Shown here piece by piece: positions 50,480 through 61,610 of a stretch of 64,000 nucleotides of DNA. A model generated the notes under the pieces. The model was not told the origin of the DNA. It ran no database searches and worked only from the letters and a program-made list of their open reading frames with translations. The first letter of the stretch is position 1; the number at the start of each line of letters is the position of its first letter. A program made the translations under genes and the position numbers. The DNA comes from Symbiodinium natans. Taxonomy: Eukaryota > Sar > Dinophyceae > Suessiales > Symbiodiniaceae. The DNA lies in assembly GCA_905221605.1 (NCBI GenBank), contig CAJNDS010000780.1, positions 787,659-851,658 on the forward strand. Direction: 5' to 3'.

Positions 50480-51303
50480 CGGACGCATTTGCCACAACCT
50501 GACTCTTGGCTTACTGTGTTTGTTTCGGGGGTTGTTCTCTGGTTTACCCATTCGCAAGTACGCTGTAGGGGTCGAGGGTCTATGTGAATTGGTTACTTGC
50601 AAGCTTGAAAATTCGTGACGCGCTCGCGCGTCATGCGTGATGATTAGCTTGGGTTGTCATTGAGACGTCGCGTAACTGAAGTTGCACCCTTGCAAGTTGC
50701 AGGAAGTTCCTCCACGTTCCTCCCAAGGACCCTCGCACCCGCAGCACCCAAGGCCAAAGTCCAAAGAGTTTGTTGTCCACACGGATCTAGTTCCCGTGCA
50801 AGGCTGCAACGCTGGAAGTCTGAAACACAAATGCCTCTCAAAGACTGCAGGCTGCGACTGCTGCAGCGTGCAAGGGACTGATACCCCACGAATTCCGCGC
50901 AAAATTGTTTCCGAAGCCCATTTGCTACTAGACAGCCCGAAAGCTCAATGCCCTTGAGACACACGATATACACTTTGCCAGTGAGTACTTGCATTACTTG
51001 CACTTTAGACGACACAGGGTCGCAGGTCTAAGGCTGCAAGTGGGTTAGGGCTTGGGCTGTGTTAGGCGGAGGTTTTCCGCCCACTGAGTGCAGAACTCTT
51101 CAGAAGTAAGAATATGGCGCATGAACGGCTTTCTACATTGAAAGCTTTCTAGGCTCGGACTTTGACTTGCAAAGCTATAATGCTTAGTTCTTTGCATGAA
51201 GTCCACCTGCAGTCTTTGAAACAACGTTTTTATACCTTTGGAAACCTTTGGGCCGGTTCACCAGAGAATCGCGCCGGATTTAGTGCGGTGGCGGGTCCTG
51301 GAG
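50480..51303. other. Inferred channel intron, nothing recognised
   Basis: No exon or repeat seen. The open frames here have no family features. Confidence 0.4.
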
Positions 51304-51382
51304 AAAGGAGCAGTTGGTCGTGGACAGAATGAACCGGAAGGCCAAATACGTGGAGCAGCTGGAGGCGCGTTTGCAAGCTGAG
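51304..51382 (+). CDS. Channel exon: charged helix of C-terminal tail
   Basis: Between an acceptor near gtcctggag and the donor GCTGAG|gttttt (GT). It reads KEQLVVDRMNRKAKYVEQLE, then ARLQAE, a charged amphipathic helix like the segment that links S6 to the EF-hand region in this channel family. The 5' border is uncertain by a few bases. Confidence 0.65.
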
Positions 51383-52726
51383 GTTTTTCATTTTATCCAG
51401 ACATGATGAATGATGAGCCCCTGCAAAACGACATGTATCTAGATCCGAACGGCCATGCTGCGTGACTTCTGCGAATGGAATAGCATCCCCGCATTGAGCA
51501 AACATGGCTCGCCTTCCAAGATCCCTTGCGGAGACGCAATCCTGTCAACACAAGAACCGCCTGTGCCGAACTGCCGAACAACTTGGCTAGAGCCATGTGC
51601 TTTTGTTTCCTAGCTGAGGGGGTTGTGAATACATGTGCTGGTTGGCACACTCGGCAGGGTGCCGGGCGTGTCGTGGAATGATGTCTGGCGGTGTTTGATC
51701 GGTACCTTGGGTTTGTTCGCTAATAAACTAAGGGTTCAATGGCGGCTGTCGGCGACATGCACTGGGTTCAACATATGACTGGGCTTTCGGCAGCATCCAG
51801 GCGACGTGCCATTATCTAGTTTAGTTCAGGTAGGTCCAGAAGCCTGGACTTGGGTGCAACTCTCTCTGACTTTCAAGGATGAGTGGATTCCAGTTGTGGG
51901 CAGTGTGCATATGTGCCAGGCAGTCTTCAAAGCAATCGATCACACCGGCCACTTCACTGACTTCACTGACTTCACTGAGCTGGACATATACACACAGCGT
52001 TTGGGTAGTGTCTGAAATTTTCTGTTGAGGGGGCTTAGGGTGGCGAAGCTGCTTGCGAACAAGGCTCCGTAATGCCGGAGAACACAAGCTGCAAGCATGT
52101 CTACGCTTCTAACGTCCAGACCCGAACATGCCCTCAGACACAGCCCTGAACTGAGCACTGCTAATTACCATATATGCCTCAGTTCTGGGATTTGTGTTGT
52201 GTGAGACCCTCGCCGTTCAGGTGATGGCCTGATTACGGAGGCACGGCTCCAAGAGCTTCTCTCTCAGCCACAGGCCGCAGCTTCTGAGTGCTCTTAAGTG
52301 GATTTCACTATTCAACAAGCTTCTACAACACTTGTGGTTTGGGATGTGAATCTCACAGCGTGCTCTCGACAAGTCACTTTGGGATGGTATAGGGGATGGC
52401 CTGGGCTCAGCCTTCAGAGAGGCATGCAGCCTGTTTTTCGGAGTTGGTATGAGTTCTTCAGGGCCATAGGGCTTACCGAATATTGTTTAGTCAAGACTTT
52501 GCTCCAGGAGGCCACGAACCTCTGCGTGTGAATCTCCATTATTGCGTCGTGTCGGGGTTGGCTACAGCTTCTGTTTCTGAGTGAGAGATTGTTCAAGGAT
52601 GTTTTTGGGGCTTTAGGTCTTCAGGGTGAGTTTTGGCACATGCAGACCCTACGCATTCTGCTCTGCGGTGATGCCTTCAGCTTCGCGGGCCCACACAGCT
52701 CTTGCTAAGACCGAAACCTGTTGAAG
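51383..52726. other. Inferred channel intron
   Basis: An EF-hand exon would be expected about here but none was recognised. A short triplicated ttcactgac repeat lies at about 51952-51978. Confidence 0.35.
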
Positions 52727-52773
52727 GTGGCAGCTTATTTCAACATCCTTGACTTGGACGTGCAGGACTGCTT
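52727..52773 (+). CDS. Channel exon: part of EF-hand region (candidate)
   Basis: After gttgaag| it reads VAAYFNILDLDVQDCLT, resembling the helix-loop segment (x-x-Y-L-x-x-L-D-I-D-V) that precedes the last EF-hand-like element in dinoflagellate channels. It is short, and the 3' border is estimated. Confidence 0.5.
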
Positions 52774-55239
52774 GACTTGGCACATCCTATTGACTCCCTA
52801 AAAGTCCTTTTCTTCACTTACTCGTACCCATCAGAACATGCAGCATTGTGAGGGGCATGTGTAGGGTCCTATACTGTAGAGTTGCTGGTGTTTTGTTCTT
52901 TGTTGTATAGTTTCCTCCTGTTGGGCAATCACGAAAGCTAGCTCCTTAGGAGTTTGCGGGAGTTTTTGTTTACAACCTTCTTGTTTTTGACATTTCACTT
53001 GAGGGCCTTTGTCCCTGATATGTCAAGGATTTTAGGTGTCGCCGCCACTCGGGGAGGAGGGGCCTCCCCCGCTCCCTTTGGTGTCAGTCAGAAGGCGACG
53101 CCTTGCATGTCGTGGGGTCTATTGGACCCCTTGAAAACTTCAACTCATGCTGACCTACGCTTCGGTTTGGCAAATGCCCGCCTCGCATCTGCGGGGCCTA
53201 GGTTTCGTCCGCCCTGCTCTCAAGAATATGTGTTTTTTTCTAAGGGCGGAAAGAAGCTGATTTTGCGATTGCCGAGGCCCCAACGACCCGAAATAGCCTC
53301 GCCGTTTCTGCATTTAAGTCCGCTGAGAGCATGCTTGTAGGATCTTGGCCCATTCTCAAGAGCAGACAAACCGCCTCCGACCCTAAACCATGCACTACAG
53401 AGCCGTGATTGCGGGAGCAGCTTCGCGCAGCAATGCCCGCAGCATGACGATAAATGACGTTCAAAGCACCGAATTCTTCATCGTAGCAAACTGTGAGGCA
53501 CATCCCTTACCTGAGCCTGCGTCTGTCTTGCTACGCCCAGCTTGACACGGCTGCGGGCAGAACGGACGAAGCCACACCACAGTTGATGAGTGCACAGACC
53601 CAGTCGGGACCCGTAGGTTTTCCTCCCTTTCTTGCTCAGCCTTTGAGCGATTGGAGGGCACTCACCAGCTGTATCTCAGAGCCAGATCTGACCTTAGCCT
53701 GCTCCAAGCATCTTCAAAGTGATGCTCATGCCAGTTGCCTCTATCCAAAAACACGCGCAAGCAGCATGATCAAACAACGCACGAGGCGCAAATGGCATGC
53801 TGTCACCCTGAGTCACCTTGAAGAGTTGGACTGGCTGCGCATACAGGCCTGCGCAATGATACGTTTTATTTTTGCTAGCGTGCAACACTGCGGTCGAAAC
53901 CGCGAATGCCCCTTAAAGTACCGACACCCGTGACCCATATGACCAAGGCACCAACAGCCCGACGTAGTCCAACAGGAAACTTCCGTCTTCTTCCAGATCA
54001 TAGATAATGGCGATGGAGAGGCAGCGCTGCAAGGGCTCAGGGTTCATTTGCTGGTCATGCGGTGGCACAAAGAAGCATGCTTAGAGAGAGCACGAGTCTA
54101 CTACTTGGGGATCTAACGGGTGGTTTTGCGCATTGCCATTGAATCGTGATGCCTCGCAGCTCTGAACTTCTTGGAAGCCTGGAAGTACAAGGAAGGATGT
54201 CAAGATTGCAGCTTTTCGGGGCTTGCCAGGGGTTCAGGGTTGATAAGTATCCATAGGATTTAGGATTGAGGGAACAATGTTTACTTCCTCACGCGAAGTG
54301 GCGTGGGCAGCTTCTGTGGCCACTACCTCTCGTCACGTCAGACGCCTCCCACACTTCATGAGTTATTTCATCATATGTAGGGCATGGCTTTAATTGAAGC
54401 CTTGGGGAACGCCAACGTCTATGCCTGATGGCCTCAGGGACAGGCTGCATGACGAGAGAAGGTTTTGGGAAGTGGCAGAAGTCGAGACAGCAAAGCAGAG
54501 TCGGTGGCTCCGGCGATGGCAGGTGAAGGTGCAGCTGTGGTGTAATGCTCATGTCTGTCAGCGCAGCACTGTTCGCAGGAGTCCTGCCTCCAAAAGAGGT
54601 CAGGGAGAGCACTGGTGTTTGCCCCGACTGCAGCGCGTGAGCTCATGTGAGCGCCTGCCAAAATAATGTTTGTCTAAGCCAGTACTACGGTGGACACGAG
54701 TTGTTGCGAACATCAGCAAATCATGGAAAGCGATACGGGCCCCACTTAAAGCGATAACCTTCGTTTGCACATTCAGACAACTGGGTCCTTCAGTCCCATA
54801 GTATGTGAAGCGATAATAAGGGCTCCACGTAAAGCGATAACATGGTATTCCGCGACCTTTCACCGTGTAAAGTGATTTTGGCCGTCGCTCATGAAGTCTC
54901 GCGCGGTGGCCCCTCCCCTTGAGTGGCCGACGTCACGGTCTACACAAAGCGAGCGCCACGCCCCAGGTCGATATCGCCATATGCGATCCAAGGCAAACCA
55001 GGTTGTTCTGGCCCATGGGCGGCCGAGTTTTCGTCGTCACGACCCAGCTCTCCCGAAACATGTCAAGCGGACCAGGTTGAGATCCTGCGCGCTGGCGGAG
55101 CTAAAGACACGTGCGTTTCCGGTTTCCCCGCGGTTCGCCGTGGTCCGTTGGTCCGTGGTTCGCTGCGAGTGGGTGCTGCCAGATGCAAGTTCATCAACAA
55201 GAGCCCCCTTGTTGGTGAAGCTACGAGCGTGGGCGACGT
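52774..55239. other. Inferred intron with minor repeats
   Basis: Nothing coding recognised. Near 54735-54855 the string aaagcgataa or a close variant recurs four times, at about 25-75 base spacing (see separate entry). Confidence 0.4.
54735..54875 (+). repeat. Short direct repeats of aaagcgataa
   Basis: Variants of (t)aaagcgataac occur near 54749, 54809, 54832 and (as aaagtgatt) 54868, with ggcccca-ct or gggctccacgt ahead of two of them. It could be a decayed minisatellite. Confidence 0.5.
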
Positions 55240-55334
55240 CAAAGTGTTTTTCTTGTTTTTTTATTTCTTCTTCTTCTTCTCCTCCTCCTTCTTTTTCTTC
55301 TTTTTCTTGTTCTTCTCGTCGTCGCAGCTCTCAG
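55240..55334 (+). promoter_or_regulatory. Long polypyrimidine tract and 3' splice site
   Basis: About 80 bases of almost pure T/C with ttc repeats end in gtcgcagctctcag| directly before the exon at 55335. This is a textbook 3' splice-site tract and supports the exon call. Confidence 0.7.
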
Positions 55335-55445
55335 GTGACCTTGGAGGAGTTCATAGATGGCATCCTTCGGTGCAAAGGCCGCGGTTGTGAATTTGCGTCT
55401 AAACAGTCCCTGGCCATGATCACTCACCAGTTGGGGGCTTTGCAG
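55335..55445 (+). CDS. Channel exon: C-terminal LEEF segment
   Basis: 111 bases, 37 codons, between ctcag| and TTGCAG|gtttga (GT). It reads VTLEEFIDGILRCKG and ends MITHQLGALQ. The V-T/S-L-E-E-F-I-x-G-x-L-R-x-K-G segment marks the last EF-hand-like element in the tail of dinoflagellate voltage-gated channels. Its presence here, 35 kb from S4, extends the gene across the LINE cluster. Confidence 0.75.
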
Positions 55446-57406
55446 GTTTGATGACGTGTTTTTTAAATTCAGGGCTTTGGTGGATGACGCTGCCGTTGAG
55501 CAGCTACAGTAAGCATGTTCCCTCAACAAGTCTTTAAAGTTATCTGGTCGTTCATGTGGGGAGTTGTCGGGAATCTTCGGGGAAATTTCGGTGAGACTCG
55601 GCGTCGTTTGGAACATGTTAAACACGTCGAAACATTTGACAACGCAACCCTTGGCGATCCTCATACTGAACGTAGCCGTAGGATGTGATGTGCCGACCCA
55701 CAATCATCATCAGGCGATTTCGCTCCAGTTCCTCAGTCCCTCGCGACATGCGTCAAGCTTAAGCTTAACTTAGATCTGACAAGGTTTGTCATTGTGCAGC
55801 TGCAGAATACATGATAATTCACAGGCCCGGAAAGACCGGAAAGAAACATAGATCCCGAGGCTGCAAAGATCAGCTCTGAGAAAACACAGAGCGACAAAGA
55901 AAGTCCAAAGACCCTAGAACCTCAAGGCCTCATACAGGAAAAACGCAAAGTTCAAAAACCCTGAATCCCGGTCGCACAGGAGGGGCACGTGCGGTGGACT
56001 CGATGGCGATTCGAGCAGACCTGCAGCTTGGCAGTGTGCACTGTAGGGTTCGATGTTCACGGAGTTCGCCTTCTTGTGTCCATCATAGTGCCACGGCATG
56101 ATACTTTCTGAATGGCGGAGGCATTGTTACTTCCTTCCGTTCCTAACAATCTTTGCCATCTTTTTGTCCCGAAATTACACAAGTCATGCCCCAAGTCTGG
56201 AAGTTTTGAGGCGGGCTCAAACAGAAACCTCATCCTCGAGTCTGGAGAATCATGTCTGACCTGTACTCAGAAATGCAGGAAATGCACGACGTATCGTGCG
56301 AACTGTTCCGTCAAGCCATTGGCTTCTGCCCATGAAGAATGTCAGCTCAGCTCTCTGCAGAAGCCTGAAGTCCCGGCCCTTGTTGCATGGCACAAAGCGG
56401 CGGAACTCAGGAAGAAGCTCGCCAAAAAGGTGAGCAAGCTCCAGAGGCAGCGCTTGGGCACTTTCGATCAGGTTGCCTGCAACTATTCCTTAAAAACGGA
56501 AGGTTTTTGTATACAGCAACGATCAGGAGCTTTTGTCGGCAAGCCCAAAGCCATCCCGCAGTGGGCTTCCCCAAGTCGCCCCTAAAATGGCTTGATCCTG
56601 TCTTCTTGCTTGATCGTTGAAAGGTAGACACGCAGTAAAGCACCAGTACAGCAATAGAGGCAGCAGGAGCAGCAACAGCGTAGGGCTTGTCTTGGTTTCG
56701 GGCTGTAGGTTTCGGGCTTGCAAGTGCGAGGGTGCCCTCTGCATAAGAGAACACTACAGCCAGATGCTATGACAAAGGCCCCCTAGCCCTAAACCCGAAA
56801 CGTTCCCGCGTGTGTAAAGGCGCGCCTGGTGAATGCGGTCGTCGTGGAAAGTAGTACATTCGTCGTTAAAAACAAGAAATGCGACGGTTGGCAGGGGTAG
56901 AAGAGTCAGAAGGGTGGCAAAAGCCAGGACTTCAAAATGACAGAAAACAACTCCAGGCATTCATTGATCATCAACCATGAGTCCCCGGGAAAGTTTGACC
57001 TTCGAAGACTTAACGGCATCTTAACGGCTTCCAAGTCTTTTGTGGCCGTGTGTTTCACGCCCTGTTTCTACAGGATGCTGAGCACGCAGCCATCGCCATC
57101 TTCACGCGCCTAGAAGCCAAGACCTACCAGCCGCCCTATGCGAAGTTTCCCCCATTATTGTTTCACTTCTCCAACAACCACACTACCTACACACTTACAC
57201 AGAGCACCAGAGAGCATGGCTAGTTTGCAAGGAAAAAGATTAGATCCTATAGGGACAGACCCGCAAAGGCATGGGAGGCCCCGCTGTAGAAGGGCTTTGG
57301 CGTGGTCGGTCGGGGTGGTAGGGCTGTGGGCACACGTTTCAATACGGCAAGCCCTGTGCACTGGCGCAAACAATAAGCCCCAGCATGGACCGCTTCGAAG
57401 TCCTTT
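55446..57406. other. Mostly unrecognised DNA
   Basis: Apart from the candidate exon at 56356, no coding or structural feature was recognised. The frame 56112-56585 is open for 157 codons without a known motif. Confidence 0.4.
56356..56430 (+). CDS. Candidate exon (unassigned)
   Basis: Between ctctgcag| and GCCAAAAAG|gtgagc, a strong acceptor and donor pair. It reads KPEVPALVAWHKAAELRKKL, a charged helical peptide. An upstream stretch near 56251-56330 (SDLYSEMQEMHDVSCELFRQ) in another frame is also protein-like. I do not recognise the protein. Good splice borders are the main support. Confidence 0.3.
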
Positions 57407-57447
57407 CCCTAAACCCTAAACCCTAAACCCTAAACCCTAAACCCTAA
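57407..57447 (+). repeat. Interstitial telomere-type repeat (CCCTAAA)n
   Basis: Almost six perfect CCCTAAA units (TTTAGGG on the other strand), the plant-type telomere sequence also reported for dinoflagellates. It is inside genic DNA rather than at an end, and is likely a repair scar or insertion. Confidence 0.92.
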
Positions 57448-58536
57448 GTGTCTTTGTGTTTGGTGGCTTATAGACCATTTGACTGTGGCTTGGCTTTATG
57501 GCTGGACATGCTGGTGGTTCCTTCGCCAAGGGGACCAAAGCATGCCGAGCACAGAGTTTAGAATTCCATATCACCTCATGCGTCAATCCTTGTCGTGAGC
57601 GCAGAATCAGTCACCCTCATCACCGCTTAAGGGAGGCAATCTGGATGCTGCTTTTATTAACTTGGGGCAAGCCGCAGCAACCCTTCAACTAAACTGAGAA
57701 GCCCGTTCAAAACAAACGCTAGAATCCGCTAGAAATAGCCTCCCCGAACCCTGAAACCTCATGCTGCATGCTGTGCTTGCCCCGGCTTTTCTCTCTCACC
57801 CTCAGAACAAATTCGTGCAATTCTCCGTGAAGAACTTTTGGTTTAGATGGTTTTTGGGAGACAGAAATCATCCGCTGCAACTCTGCATTCTGCATGCAAC
57901 TGGATGGGCGAGAAAAAAAAAGACTTGGCCACCCCACTTTGTCCCAGATCTTTCTGGCATGCGGAGAGGCAAAGACGAAGCTCTCAAGCTATAAATTCCG
58001 ACAGTCCAGGCACTTGACACGCCCAGCCGCTTCAAACTAGTCTAATGCGGCTGGCTAGCATCCGTGTTGAGCCGAGGGCATCATAGTAGCCCAGAAAGGC
58101 CCTCTCTAACCCTTGGCCCTTGGCTTTGGTTCTGGGATCTGGCATGCGGTTTGTCGTTTTGGAGCTGTGGGTTTGCGGATGTTTGCGGTAGTGTTGGACA
58201 CCGAGCCGACTTGCGCAGCGTCATTGGCTCCCGTTGCCCAGCTTGCCCGCGCCCCCTGAGTTCACAGGCCGCATGCCACATAACCCCTGATTCGATATTC
58301 CATAGCCCTCTTAACATCCTCTTAACTGACTTTGAACCCGACACTCTCAGCGCCCTTCCTTCCAAACTCGATAGCTATGGCGGCTATGCATTTAATCTTG
58401 CCACAAAGATGAGACGGCCATGTATCCTGGCCGCCGCGCCTGCACTGTGAGCACTGGGGAGGGGTTGGAGGAACAATGCTCTTATATAATGTGTTTGCAA
58501 AGATCTTATGAATACTTAAAAGAAACAGAAGCCAAG
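57448..58536. other. Unrecognised DNA
   Basis: No gene or repeat supported. It precedes the first recognised exon of the ligand-binding-like gene; an exon for its N-terminus may be hidden. Confidence 0.4.
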
Positions 58537-58595
58537 GTGACGCTTTTCGTGCCAGAGGTCATGGCAGCATGTTTGCGTGATGCCATTGACTTCAG
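58537..58595 (+). CDS. Ligand-binding-like gene, exon a
   Basis: After gccaag| it reads VTLFVPEVMAACLRDAIDFS. This fits the strand-helix unit that directly precedes 'GYN...' in a dinoflagellate-expanded extracellular family with a fold like ABC substrate-binding (type II periplasmic) proteins. The 3' border is approximate. It belongs with exons at 58977, 59307, 59507, 59738, 62676 and 62813. Confidence 0.5.
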
Positions 58596-58976
58596 CCAGA
58601 GGCAGAACTTGACGAGAGGTGATCAGGTTGGCGAATCCTATCCAGCAACGAGGCCGTTCAGCCATACTGTTCCGTTCTTCTCAACGTGGCAACTTCTCCA
58701 AGAAATTCCATAAGCCCAAATGTGTATTTCTAGGGTGCTTCGGGATGCGGCTGCGGCTGCCTCTACAGCCCAGGTGGGTCTTTGGGAAGGGGACTGGGCA
58801 GCAAGCTTCGTGACCACTGCCGTGGCCCGTATCCTCATAGAGGACCAGGGCTGAAAGCGGAGTGTCTCGAAACCATCCAAAAACAGCTCCTCTTTATGTT
58901 AGCCTGCTCATGGTCACTTTGTAGAGTTGAGGCTTGAGTCCTTGAGCTCAGCGTTCGCACATGTTCGCACCCAAAG

Positions 58977-59054
58977 GAGCGCATGGGCTACAACGTTGTC
59001 ACGAACGGGCCAGGTACTGGCACTGTTACGGCATTTTACGCCTTGGTTGGATGT
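58977..59054 (+). CDS. Ligand-binding-like gene, exon b
   Basis: After acccaaag| it reads ERMGYNVVTNGPGTGTV, then FYALVGC. The G-Y-N ... G-x-G-x-x-x-x-F-Y-A-L-x-G-C pattern is characteristic of this family in dinoflagellates and follows exon a in order. Confidence 0.65.
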
Positions 59055-59306
59055 TTACGGCCACTTGCCTCTCAACTTCCGGGGCGGCAAATAGAATATT
59101 ACTTGCCCGTTTTGTTTCAGACCCTGAATAGACAGGGTTGGGGAGGATCTGTTTTGGAGCTTCAGGCCCAACAACATCGCCGATCGGGGATGCGGCCAGA
59201 CAGAAACCCGGCTATTGAAGCATGTTTGTCCTCACTTCTGAAAGGTTGGGCTTTCACGTCATCGAAGAGGTTGTTGTTTGCATTGGATTCCGTAGATGCC
59301 GCCCAG

Positions 59307-59395
59307 GTAACTCACAACCACGTAGTCCTCGAGGCATGGCCGGAAGCCTATGCCGCTGAGATTCAGGAGGTCGAGTCTCTGTGCCCGGATGCAGG
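59307..59395 (+). CDS. Ligand-binding-like gene, exon c
   Basis: After gccgcccag| it reads VTHNHVVLEAWPEAYAAEIQ, then EVESLCPD. V-x-L-E-A-W and the following helix match the next conserved block of the family. The 3' border is taken at gatgcag|gag. Confidence 0.6.
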
Positions 59396-59506
59396 AGGAC
59401 TTCAGGAGGACTTCAGAGCGTGGCAGTTAACGGGTGTTGGTGAATTTTCAGAATTGGTGGTTGTTCAGTTTTCAATGTTTTCAACAGCTCTGCTGTGGCC
59501 ATCCAG

Positions 59507-59658
59507 GTATCCATCCATGGCTCCCGTGTCCCTGGGGAGCATGGGCTACGATGGAACGACGGGAATTTTCTTCCCCTCCAAGATCTTGGATTCTGCTTAC
59601 CATGACGCAGGTATTGCACTGGATTATTTCCGCGGCTGGAACCACTCCTGGAGTCCAG
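59507..59658 (+). CDS. Ligand-binding-like gene, exon d
   Basis: After ggccatccag| it reads YPSMAPVSLGSMGYDGTTGI, then FFPSKILDSAYHDAGIALDY and NHSWSP. The A-P-V-x-L-G-S-M-G-Y-D-G block is the best-conserved part of the family; it corresponds to the ligand-pocket hinge in substrate-binding folds (inference). Confidence 0.7.
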
Positions 59659-59737
59659 CTTAATCATTGTATCTGACCATGTTGTCAATTTGTGGTCGCA
59701 GTTGTTCCCTGGTGTTCTTGCTGTGGGCACCAAGGAG

Positions 59738-59853
59738 CGAGAGCTGGAACTACTTCGATAACATAATTGGCATAAACAAGAGCCTCGTTCTTCCATGCAA
59801 CGAGACGAGATTCCAGATCTCGAAGGTCAACGAGGATTACCTTCGGTATACAG
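59738..59853 (+). CDS. Ligand-binding-like gene, exon e
   Basis: After caccaag| it reads SESWNYFDNIIGINKSLVLP, then CNETRFQISKVNEDYLRYTG, ending at ACAG|gtgggg (GT donor). W-x-Y-F-D-N ... L-P-C-N ... D-Y-L-R-x-T-G is again in family order. The exon expected next (W-containing, S/C-rich before C-V-P) was not found; it may lie in the repeat-rich intron or be lost. Confidence 0.65.
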
Positions 59854-60169
59854 GTGGGGTCCAGCCTGAATCAAAGCTTGACTCTTTCGGCTGAGAGATT
59901 GGGCTGTCTAGCTGTTGCTGTCTGTGGAGCAAAGGGCGGACCATAGCAGCCCAAGCAATGCCTTCGCGGGGAATATTTGAAATTGCACCAAGACGGAGTT
60001 GTATAATTAAGGTTGCTCCGCTTGCCCTGCCCGCACTTGTTTAGCGGTTTAGCGCGTGGGGCAAGTGGGGGGAGGCAAAGAGAAGAAACAAGCACCCCGC
60101 CTCATCAGCCGCAAAATTATACTGCAATGGGCGGGTGGGGGGCAACGGCAAGTGGCACAGATCAGTGAA

Positions 60170-60345
60170 CAATTCAGAAACCAGTCTGCCTGCAGAAACT
60201 ACGAATCAGAACACCAGCCGCGAGTGAAAAGATCAGAAACCAGCATGCGCATCAGAAGCTACAATCAGCAGCGGACCGAACTCCCGGAGACAAGCATGCG
60301 AGTCAGACAATACGAAATCAGCACCCGAATTCAGAGGCTGAAAAT
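60170..60345 (+). repeat. Degenerate cagaaac/gaatcag repeats
   Basis: Loose units such as cagaaactacgaatcaga, cagaaaccagcatgcgcatc and cagacaatacgaaatcag occur about every 35-50 bases. Similar units recur at 61835-61905. Confidence 0.55.
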
Positions 60346-60453
60346 CGAAATATGCCGCTGAACCCTTGGAGAGCAGCATGCGAGGCGATGACCAACATCA
60401 CTACCAACAAAATGAGTGGTTTTTCCCGAAGGCTTCAGCGAAGGGTTCTTCGG

Positions 60454-60472
60454 AAAAAAAAAAAAAAAAAAA
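60454..60472 (+). repeat. Poly(A)19 run
   Basis: Nineteen A residues directly before the first ACC-type satellite block. It could be a retroposition scar; no adjacent retrogene was recognised. Confidence 0.85.
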
Positions 60473-60487
60473 CGTTCGCCCAAGCAC

Positions 60488-60655
60488 ACCAGCCTACCAC
60501 GACCACAGTACCATCACCACACGAATCACTACGCTACCACCGCCACACTACCACCACCACACTTCCATCACTACACTACCACACTACCATCACACTACCA
60601 CCACCACACTACCATCACCACACTACCATCACCACACGACCATCACCACAGTACC
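60488..60655 (+). repeat. ACC-rich satellite, block 1
   Basis: Repeats of ctaccaccaccaca and ctaccatcaccaca (about 12-15 bases). It is followed by a gtcggctggatcgcttct ... tattaaattct segment that resembles the end of block 2. Confidence 0.9.
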
Positions 60656-60918
60656 ATGTCGGCTGGATCGCTTCTGTACGCTGTCTATTAAATTCTCTCT
60701 TATTTCTTAGGCTGGGGTGGGTTTCGCCGCGGCTAGCGCGATGCACCCCTCTGCGGGGATCGTGCGTGTCGGAGTGCTCTCGCTGTTTTTCGTTTTTGCG
60801 TATTTTGAAGTGTCCCCGCGCACCCTCTGCGGGGATCGTGCGTGTCGGAGCGCTGCCGCGGTGCCTGCAAAGTCGACTTTTGTAGTACAAATGTAGTACG
60901 CCGCGGACGCCCGGAGCT

Positions 60919-61107
60919 TCATGAAAACCTCGCAAATAGCATGGAAGCGGAATTCCGGCACGATCGAAAACCTCGCAAAGAACATGGAAGCGGAATTCCG
61001 CCCGCGCGAAAACCTCGCAAATAGCATGGAAGCGGAATTCCGTGTGCTTGCAAACCTCGCAAATATCGTGGAAGCGGAATTCCGCATGCTTGAAAACCTC
61101 GCCATCA
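60919..61107 (+). repeat. 42-bp minisatellite encoding a 14-residue pattern
   Basis: Four to five units of about 42 bases with core aacctcgcaaatagcatgga, then agcggaattccg. The unit length is divisible by three, so one frame reads ENLAN-S-MEAEFR repeated. A diverged version of this core makes up the repeat at 21234-21835. Confidence 0.88.
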
Positions 61108-61109
61108 CC

Positions 61110-61610
61110 ACGGTAATCACTACGCTACCACCACCACACTACCACCACCACACTACCACCACCACACTACCACCACCACACTACCACCATCACACTACCA
61201 CCACCACACTACCACCGCCGCACTACCACCACCCACTACCACCACCACATTACCATCACTACACTACCACCGCCGCACTACCACCACCACACTACCACCA
61301 CCACACTACCATCGCTACACTACCACCACCACACTACTACACTACCATCGCTACACTACCACCATCACACTACCACCACCACCACCACACTACCCCCACT
61401 ACCAAACTACCACCGCCACACCACACTACCACCACCACACTACCATCACTACACTACCACCACCACACTACCATCACCACCGTAATCACTACGCTACCAT
61501 CACCACACTACCACCACCACACTACCACCACCACACCACCGCCACACTACCACCACCACACTACCATCACCACATTACCATCACCCCACTACCATCACCT
61601 CAGCTACACC
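61110..61610 (+). repeat. ACC-rich satellite, block 2
   Basis: About 500 bases of ctaccaccaccaca / ctaccatcaccaca / ccgccgca variants. Its 3' flank (cagctacaccgcttctctac, then ccgattaaattcc) resembles the 3' flank of block 1, suggesting duplication of a larger composite unit. Confidence 0.92.

Larger units (their letters stand above)
19346..55445 (+). other. Voltage-gated cation channel gene span, disrupted by LINE insertions
   Basis: Exons along this span spell a single-domain, six-helix type voltage-gated cation channel with a cytoplasmic C-terminal tail, in the right order: S3, S4, S4-S5 linker, S5, pore plus S6, post-S6 linker, tail helix, EF-hand-region pieces. This is a family strongly expanded in dinoflagellates. 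S1, S2, the turret between S5 and the pore, and some tail exons were not found; they may lie in unrecognised DNA or be lost. About 26 of the 36 kb is LINE sequence. The dimer insertion splits S6, so this copy should not give a functional channel unless the insertion is absent from the other allele or spliced out. Assignment rests on motifs and on exact codon-phase joins between exons. Confidence 0.75.

Noticed and set aside
60707-61120. Minus-strand frame with FARFxxxRNSAS repeats
   Set aside because: Reverse translation of the 42-bp minisatellite; no start, splice or domain evidence.
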